DNA from: Balneolales bacterium
Lineage (GTDB): Bacteria > Bacteroidota > Rhodothermia > Balneolales > Natronogracilivirgulaceae
Assembly (NCBI GenBank): GCA_007127695.1
Contig: SKYW01000083.1
Span: 1 to 5,220, forward strand
Length of the DNA stretch: 5,220 bases
Reading direction: 5' to 3'
Shown piece after piece: positions 1 through 5,220 of the stretch (position 1 is the stretch's first letter; every line of letters starts with the position of its first letter). The notes below the pieces were generated by a model. It worked only from the letters and a program-made list of their open reading frames with translations, had not been told where the DNA came from and searched no databases. The position numbers and the translations under genes were made by a program.

Positions 1-5
1 ACTAA

Positions 6-1676
<1,671 letters not shown>

Positions 1677-1677
1677 C

Positions 1678-2151
1678 ATGGCGGATGCAGGGTCTTTCAG
1701 AAATACCGTGAGAATCCGGGTGAACGGGTTGCTGGTGCTGGACCGCTCGCTGCTGATGGTGCACCTGATGTCACCGGTCGCCGGCCGGTTGATATGGATG
1801 CCGCCTGGCGGCGGTGTTCAGTTCGGTGAGTCCCTCACAACGACGCTGCAGCGCGAGATGCTCGAGGAGACGGGAATACAGGTCACTCCTGGTCCGCTAT
1901 GGTACCTCAATGAGGTCATCCACGACGATGTCCATGCCATGGAATTCTATTTTCTCTGCGAACAAGTTGGAGGGACGTTGCGTACCGGCAGCGATCCTGA
2001 ATACTCCGATGCCGATCAGATCATCAGGGATGTATCGTTCCTGCCTTTGGAGACCCTTGACCGGGACGATATCCATCCCGCTTACCTGAGAAAAGGATTC
2101 GCGGAAGATCTGCGGAAGAAGCCGGGTCAGATATTCCCGAAATTCATCTGA
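1678..2151 (+). CDS. Nudix hydrolase, complete, coupled to pyrG
   Basis: 157-residue protein of the Nudix superfamily, which hydrolyses nucleoside diphosphates linked to another moiety (NTPs, oxidised nucleotides, sugar nucleotides, cofactors). The Nudix box at residues 45-67 fits GX5EX7REUXEEXGU exactly: G45, E51, R59-E60, E63-E64, G66, I67. E60, E63 and E64 would bind the catalytic metal. The preceding WMPPGGG and the C-terminal IHPAYLRK region are also typical. Substrate cannot be read from sequence. ATG 1678 is chosen because it follows the pyrG stop as TGACATG, allowing stop-restart translation, and leaves about 9 residues before the first beta strand. An in-frame ATG at 1621 would add 19 residues overlapping pyrG and lacking Nudix character. 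An AGGA at 1660 is 14 bases before the start, too far for a normal ribosome site. The 3' end overlaps the convergent acetyltransferase gene by 8 bases, and the stop lies in a tandem duplication. A role in nucleotide clean-up next to pyrG is inference. Confidence 0.93.
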   Translation: MADAGSFRNTVRIRVNGLLVLDRSLLMVHLMSPVAGRLIWMPPGGGVQFGESLTTTLQREMLEETGIQVTPGPLWYLNEVIHDDVHAMEFYFLCEQVGGTLRTGSDPEYSDADQIIRDVSFLPLETLDRDDIHPAYLRKGFAEDLRKKPGQIFPKFI

Positions 2152-2180
2152 AATTCTCCAAATTCATCTGAAACTTCCGA
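2131..2180. repeat. Imperfect 20-bp tandem duplication at convergent gene ends
   Basis: Copy 1 (2131-2150) and copy 2 (2151-2170) match at 17 of 20 positions; both end in AATTCATCTG. A degraded third copy of the first ten bases follows at 2171-2180 (7 of 10 against copy 1). Offset by register, this gives a perfect 14-bp direct repeat, AAATTCATCTGAAA, at 2140-2153 and 2160-2173. Copy 1 carries the last Nudix codons and both stop codons; copy 2 lies wholly in the minus-strand acetyltransferase gene. Confidence 0.85.
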
Positions 2181-2659
2181 TTCCGGCCGCTTGTTTTCAG
2201 CTCCCTTTTCAGACGGACCTGGAAATCGCCGTAATCCGGATTCCAGTGCATGCTCTTGATGCGAAATCCGTATTTGAGGCCAACCACGATCATACCGGGA
2301 TAGAGCGCAGGAAAGGTGTCGTACTGCATTTCGCGGAAGCCGAGCAGAATGGCGTCCTGGATCATGGCATCCATAAGCATCCTTGACACGCCACGATTGC
2401 GAAAAGCGGGGTCGGTGGCACTTTTCGCGGAATAGAAAACCCGTCGATTCAATGCGTACCCTATTTTGAATCCGGCCAGGCGGCCGTTGCAGTGTGCCGT
2501 GAGGAATATGAGCGGTTCATGGTCCAGGCGGTTGATAAGCCGATCCTCGCTGAAAACGCGTCGGTTCAGGTCCAGGACCGCATCCAGATGATCAAAACTG
2601 TCGCGCAGCACCGTAATATTCCGAATCCGGTTTCTTTCATCTGCTACTTTTTCTTCCAT
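2144..2659 (-). CDS. GNAT-family N-acetyltransferase-like protein
   Basis: 171-residue protein that looks like a GNAT-fold acyltransferase, a family that moves an acetyl group from acetyl-CoA to an amine. The key signature is DPAFRNRGVSRMLMDAMI: R87-N-R-G90-V-S fits the family Q/R-x-x-G-x-G/A pyrophosphate loop, though S replaces the final G/A, and the helix after it is typical. Before it are two beta strands (LIFLTAHCNGRLAGFKIGYAL, about 50-70); after it the LKYGFR at 128-133 resembles the usual YEKxGF segment. Substrate is unknown. The frame stays open upstream to an ATG at 2734, but the extra 25 residues (rich in K, R, C and W) look non-homologous and run into the promoter region, so ATG 2659 is preferred. 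No Shine-Dalgarno sequence and no confident minus-strand promoter are seen. The gene is inverted between plus-strand genes, converges with the Nudix gene and diverges from nadE. Its TGA stop sits in copy 1 of a 20-bp duplication. Confidence 0.8.
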   Translation of the reverse strand: MEEKVADERNRIRNITVLRDSFDHLDAVLDLNRRVFSEDRLINRLDHEPLIFLTAHCNGRLAGFKIGYALNRRVFYSAKSATDPAFRNRGVSRMLMDAMIQDAILLGFREMQYDTFPALYPGMIVVGLKYGFRIKSMHWNPDYGDFQVRLKRELKTSGRNRKFQMNLENFR

Positions 2660-2663
2660 GCAT

Positions 2664-2694
2664 TTTGACCGTTGTTTTATCAGCGGTATTTTTG
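2664..2694 (+). promoter_or_regulatory. Bacteroidota-type promoter, probably for nadE
   Basis: TTTG at 2664-2667, a 19-base spacer, then TATTTTTG at 2687-2694 match the Bacteroidota -33 (TTTG) and -7 (TAnnTTTG) consensus at every defined position. The expected start of transcription near 2700 would give a leader of about 125 bases before the nadE ATG at 2825. The box lies just upstream of the divergent acetyltransferase start. A perfect TATAAT at 2738-2743 is also present, but nothing like TTGACA stands at the right distance. Consensus match only; no experimental support. Confidence 0.6.
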
Positions 2695-2824
2695 AACGGG
2701 AGCAATCAACGAATGGTTTTATCCACCATGTCATAAATATAATGGCAGTTCTGCAAAAATGCGCGGTCTACCTGCGGTAAAATCGGTAGAATTCCAATCA
2801 AACAAGCCAAAGATACAGAGCGAT

Positions 2825-4537
2825 ATGAACATTCGGATTCAGCAAATCAACGTAACCGTCGGCGATATCCAGGGAAATGGAGCGCTCGTGCTCAAGGCGC
2901 TCCGGGAGGCAGAGCATGACGGGCTGGATCTGCTTGTCCTGCCCGAACTCGTGACCTGCGGTTATCCGCCAATGGACCTTCTGGAGCGCACCTCCTTCCA
3001 GGACGCATTGTTTGCACTGAATGAACAGCTGGTCAAGGCGACCGGCAATACCGCTCTGCTTTTTGGAAGTATCGGAGAGAACCCTGCCCCGCAAGGCCGG
3101 CCGATCTATAACATCGCGATTCTTGCCCACCAGGGAAAGACGGTGGATGTGGTCCGGAAAACACTGCTGCCCACCTACGATGTATTTGATGAGTTCCGGT
3201 ATTTTGAACCGAACAAGGAAATCCACGTGACCGAATGGGCCGGCAGGAAATGGGGCATCACCATCTGTGAGGACATCTGGAACAACCAGAACGAGTACAA
3301 CTACCACACCTACGATATCGAGCCGGCCGAAGAATTGCGAAAACAGGGTGCCGAGGTCCTGATCAATATTTCGGCCTCGCCCTTCACGCGACGCAAACCC
3401 GAGATGCGGGAGGATATGCTGCAGCGACACGCCAGAAGGCTCGGTATCCCTGTGTTCTACTCGAACCAGGTGGGGGCCAACACCGAACTTGTGTTTGACG
3501 GTATCAGCTCGGTGATTTCGGCGGATGGAGAGGTGCTGATGCGACTGGCAACGCTTGAAGAGGACCGGGGCGACATCCACTGGCCGGACTCGGGGCCGCC
3601 GGAACCCGCAGGCACGACCCGCACGACCCACCCGACCCGCACGACCCGCACTACCCACCCGTTGGCACCGTTCCCGGGAGCCGAGGAGCGGATTTTCAAG
3701 GCATTGGTCCTTGGTTTGCGTGACTATGTGTCAAAAAGCGGCATGCCCGGACGCGTTGTGCTGGGCCTGAGCGGCGGGATCGATTCGGCACTGACGGCCG
3801 TAATCGCAAAAGAAGCCCTTGGTCCGGAACAGGTGCTCGGTATTACCATGCCCTCCCAGTATTCAACCGAGGGAAGTGTCACCGATTCGGAAATACTTGC
3901 CAGGAATCTTGGAATCCGGCTTTACAATCTGCCCATAAAATTCATTTTTGATTCATTCCTTGAAGCGCTTGATCCGGTTTTCGGGGACACGGATTTTGAT
4001 GTAGCCGAGGAGAACATCCAAAGCCGCAGCAGGGGTGCCTTACTTATGGCCGTATCCAACAAATTCGGTCATATGCTGCTTAATACCGGCAACAAATCGG
4101 AATTGGCGGTCGGATACTGCACGCTATACGGGGATATGGCCGGGGGCCTTTCCATCCTGTCGGATGTCTATAAAACCGAGGTTTTCCGGATATCGCGCTG
4201 GTTGAATGCGTCATACTATCAAAAAGAGGTTATTCCGCAGAGCACCATTGAGAAGCCGCCGAGCGCCGAACTGCGGCCGGACCAGAAAGATACCGACTCC
4301 CTCCCTGAATACGGCATACTTGACGGCATACTCAAGGCCTATATTGAGGATCTGCGTCCGGCAGAGGCCATTATAGAAGCCGGTTATTCCGCGGATCAGG
4401 TACGGGATGTGATCCGGATGGTGGATCGCAACGAATACAAGAGAAGGCAGGCGGCACCGGGGTTGAGGGTCAGTTCCAAGGCGTTCGGGTTTGGCCGTCG
4501 GCTGCCAATTGTCCAGCGCTGGACGGAAATGGGGTAA
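2825..4537 (+). CDS. nadE: Glutamine-dependent NAD+ synthase, complete
   Basis: 570-residue two-domain enzyme that converts deamido-NAD+ to NAD+ using ATP and ammonia from glutamine. The N-terminal nitrilase-type glutaminase domain (about 1-255) has the Glu-Lys-Cys triad: E41 in LVLPELVTCGYPP, K112 in RKTLLPTYDVFDE, C148 in GITICEDIW. The C-terminal synthetase domain (about 287-570) has the ATP P-loop SGGIDS (316-321), EENIQSRSRG (395-404), TGNKSELAVGYCTLYGDMAGG from 421, and a family-typical end, KRRQAAPGLRVSSKAFGFGRRLPI. ATG 2825 is chosen because MNIRIQQINVTVGDIQGN is the usual N-terminus; an in-frame ATG at 2759 would add 22 unrelated residues. No Shine-Dalgarno sequence is visible. A Bacteroidota-type promoter lies about 130 bases upstream. 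The gene appears monocistronic, flanked by a divergent acetyltransferase gene and a 128-base gap. Odd feature: the interdomain linker (about 264-279) is a T/R/H/P repeat encoded by a minisatellite. Confidence 0.97.
   Translation: MNIRIQQINVTVGDIQGNGALVLKALREAEHDGLDLLVLPELVTCGYPPMDLLERTSFQDALFALNEQLVKATGNTALLFGSIGENPAPQGRPIYNIAILAHQGKTVDVVRKTLLPTYDVFDEFRYFEPNKEIHVTEWAGRKWGITICEDIWNNQNEYNYHTYDIEPAEELRKQGAEVLINISASPFTRRKPEMREDMLQRHARRLGIPVFYSNQVGANTELVFDGISSVISADGEVLMRLATLEEDRGDIHWPDSGPPEPAGTTRTTHPTRTTRTTHPLAPFPGAEERIFKALVLGLRDYVSKSGMPGRVVLGLSGGIDSALTAVIAKEALGPEQVLGITMPSQYSTEGSVTDSEILARNLGIRLYNLPIKFIFDSFLEALDPVFGDTDFDVAEENIQSRSRGALLMAVSNKFGHMLLNTGNKSELAVGYCTLYGDMAGGLSILSDVYKTEVFRISRWLNASYYQKEVIPQSTIEKPPSAELRPDQKDTDSLPEYGILDGILKAYIEDLRPAEAIIEAGYSADQVRDVIRMVDRNEYKRRQAAPGLRVSSKAFGFGRRLPIVQRWTEMG
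3614..3661 (+). repeat. 9-bp / 27-bp minisatellite in the nadE linker
   Basis: Five consecutive 9-base units follow the pattern acgacccgc, acgacccac, ccgacccgc, acgacccgc, actacccac, then ccg. At the higher level, 3614-3634 repeats at 3641-3661 with 20 of 21 bases identical, a 27-base period. The units are in frame and encode TTR-TTH-PTR-TTR-TTH-P (residues 264-279), between the glutaminase and synthetase domains. Both periods are multiples of three, so gain or loss of units keeps nadE in frame. Confidence 0.92.
3618..3660 (-). other. Potential G-quadruplex on the nadE template strand
   Basis: The minisatellite holds seven CCC runs on the plus strand (3618-3620, 3627-3629, 3631-3633, 3636-3638, 3645-3647, 3654-3656, 3658-3660), so the minus strand has seven GGG tracts separated by loops of 6, 1, 2, 6, 6 and 1 bases. 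This satisfies the standard G3+N1-7 rule with three spare tracts. Because the G-rich strand is the transcription template, folding would affect polymerases and not the mRNA itself. Folding is not shown, only the pattern. Confidence 0.5.
4511..4524. repeat. 14-bp perfect palindrome at the end of nadE
   Basis: GTCCAGCGCTGGAC is identical to its own reverse complement. It encodes most of VQRWT, six to ten codons before the nadE stop. As RNA it could form a 5-bp stem with a GCGC loop. No T-run follows, so it is not a standard terminator. Confidence 0.6.
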
Positions 4538-4550
4538 ATGCTACAAATTC

Positions 4551-4581
4551 TTTCGATTGTCACACTTTTGCCGTAATTTAG
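4551..4581 (+). promoter_or_regulatory. Weak candidate promoter for the secreted-protein gene
   Basis: TTTC at 4551-4554, a 19-base spacer and TAATTTAG at 4574-4581 resemble TTTG-N19-TAnnTTTG with one mismatch in each box. It is the best match I can find in the 128-base gap between nadE and the following gene. If real, transcription would begin near 4587 and the hairpin at 4594-4614 would lie in the leader. Such a match could easily arise by chance. Confidence 0.2.
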
Positions 4582-4593
4582 GCCGATGTGTCC

Positions 4594-4614
4594 GACAGCA
4601 TCGAATCTGCTGTC
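4594..4614 (+). other. 7-bp hairpin in the nadE downstream gap
   Basis: GACAGCA (4594-4600) and TGCTGTC (4608-4614) pair perfectly across a 7-base loop. CGAT at 4584-4587 can also pair with ATCG at 4615-4618 across a 6-base bulge, extending the stem; alternatively CGATG (4584-4588) can pair with CATCG (4599-4603), which excludes the main stem. No T-run follows, so a standard intrinsic terminator is unlikely. It may be a weak 3' stabilising structure for nadE or a leader element of the next gene. Confidence 0.45.
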
Positions 4615-4665
4615 ATCGCTTCCATAATTACTGTCATTCATCCGGGTTCCATAACGCAGAATATC

Positions 4666-5220
4666 ATGATTTTCAGAGTACTGCTGACAGTGTGTGCTGT
4701 CACCCTTATCTCCGGGGCCGTCTTTGCCCAGGAGCGTGCAAAAAGCATCGAACTCCAAGCTGTGGAACCGCTCATGCTGCACGTAAACCGTGCAGAGCTT
4801 GCGCAAACGCCCGTGCTGGATCAGCCTGAGCCGCTTTTTTTCCCGCTGGAGCGCGAAGAGCTAACGGATGAAAATAATGGTAGCACGCGCCTGCCGGCAG
4901 AGCAGCTCCAGCGGCTTGCATATATCTACCGGGTCCACCTGCTCTCTCTGGAAGCACAGATCAATGCCGATCCGGTATCTGCTGAGGACTACATCACCGA
5001 TGCGCTTCACGCCATCCAGACACTGCTGGACGATTATCCGGAGATTCGCAACAGCCGCCAGTTTGCCGAACTCTACCGCACGGTCATGACCGAATACCAG
5101 GAATTCTATGGTATTACGGATCCTATCGTTGATGTGCAGGGAGAAATATTCCAGGTCCACCAGGAACTGATGATGGCTGAGCAGGAGGATTGGTTCGACA
5201 AGCAGATGTTCGTGCTGCCG
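4666..5220 (+). CDS. Secreted protein, N-terminal part; possible MltD-like lytic transglycosylase
   Basis: Open from ATG 4666 to the window edge (185 residues seen, no stop), so 3'-partial. The first 21 residues form a Sec signal peptide: MIFR, a hydrophobic core LLTVCAVTLISGAV, and likely cleavage after VFA before Q22. No lipobox cysteine sits at the cleavage point, so a soluble periplasmic or envelope protein is expected. The mature part is acidic and largely helical, with no cysteine: a variable stretch (about 22-80), then helices including QLQRLAYIYRVHLLSLEAQI and TEYQEFYGITDPIVDVQGEIF, ending DWFDKQMFVLP. This helical prelude resembles N-terminal regions of LysM-bearing, MltD-type lytic transglycosylases in Rhodothermota/Balneolia, but the catalytic and LysM domains would lie beyond the window, so that name is inference from recalled patterns. 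ATG 4666 is chosen for the signal peptide; a GTG at 4588 in frame would put about 26 polar residues ahead of it. No Shine-Dalgarno sequence is visible. Confidence 0.8.
   Translation, partial: MIFRVLLTVCAVTLISGAVFAQERAKSIELQAVEPLMLHVNRAELAQTPVLDQPEPLFFPLEREELTDENNGSTRLPAEQLQRLAYIYRVHLLSLEAQINADPVSAEDYITDALHAIQTLLDDYPEIRNSRQFAELYRTVMTEYQEFYGITDPIVDVQGEIFQVHQELMMAEQEDWFDKQMFVLP

Noticed and set aside
2660..2734. 25-residue N-terminal extension of the acetyltransferase from ATG 2734
   Set aside because: The extra residues do not look like part of a GNAT fold and the stretch contains the plus-strand promoter.
2808..2815. Minus-strand TATCTTTG as a -7 box for the acetyltransferase gene
   Set aside because: It fits TAnnTTTG, but there is no TTTG or TTG at about 19 bases upstream on that strand, and it would give a leader of about 140 bases.
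2798..3658. Minus-strand open frame (286 codons) opposite nadE, starting in a G-A-G-R-A repeat
   Set aside because: Antisense shadow. The repeat-like start is just the minisatellite read in reverse, since the repeat has no stop in this frame.
3614..3661. CRISPR-like array
   Set aside because: The units are 9 bp with no spacers and lie in frame inside nadE, so this is a minisatellite.
3555..3770. Plus-strand open frame with RPARPTRPARPA repeats
   Set aside because: An out-of-frame reading of the nadE minisatellite; the in-frame product is a full NAD+ synthase.

Overview
The window reads as a piece of a bacterial chromosome, most likely from the Bacteroidota/Rhodothermota branch, with a Balneolia-like lineage as the best guess. 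Three things point there. None of the five gene starts has a convincing Shine-Dalgarno sequence. A clean TTTG-N19-TAnnTTTG promoter of the Bacteroidota type lies ahead of nadE. The PyrG and NadE variants, and the N-terminus of the last gene, resemble proteins of that group. The placement rests on recalled family patterns and not on a search.

Layout: (1) 21-1676, complete pyrG (CTP synthase). (2) One base later, 1678-2151, a complete small Nudix hydrolase, probably cotranscribed with pyrG. (3) 2144-2659 on the minus strand, a GNAT-type acetyltransferase gene that converges on the Nudix gene; the two 3' ends overlap by 8 bases inside an imperfect 20-bp tandem duplication. (4) 2660-2824, a 165-base divergent region carrying the recognisable plus-strand promoter. 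(5) 2825-4537, complete nadE (glutamine-dependent NAD+ synthase), whose interdomain linker is encoded by a 9-bp/27-bp C-rich minisatellite. (6) 4538-4665, a 128-base gap with a 7-bp hairpin and at best a weak promoter. (7) 4666 to the right edge, the start of a secreted protein, possibly an MltD-like lytic transglycosylase, cut off by the window.

Functionally this is mostly housekeeping metabolism. PyrG and NadE are both glutamine-dependent, ATP-consuming amidotransferases that make CTP and NAD+. The Nudix protein may hydrolyse a nucleotide-derived substrate, and the last gene probably acts on the cell envelope. I see no defence system, mobile element, CRISPR array, tRNA or rRNA. The observations most worth a second look are the repeat-built, potentially G-quadruplex-forming linker in nadE and the tandem duplication that supplies both stop codons at the convergent junction.
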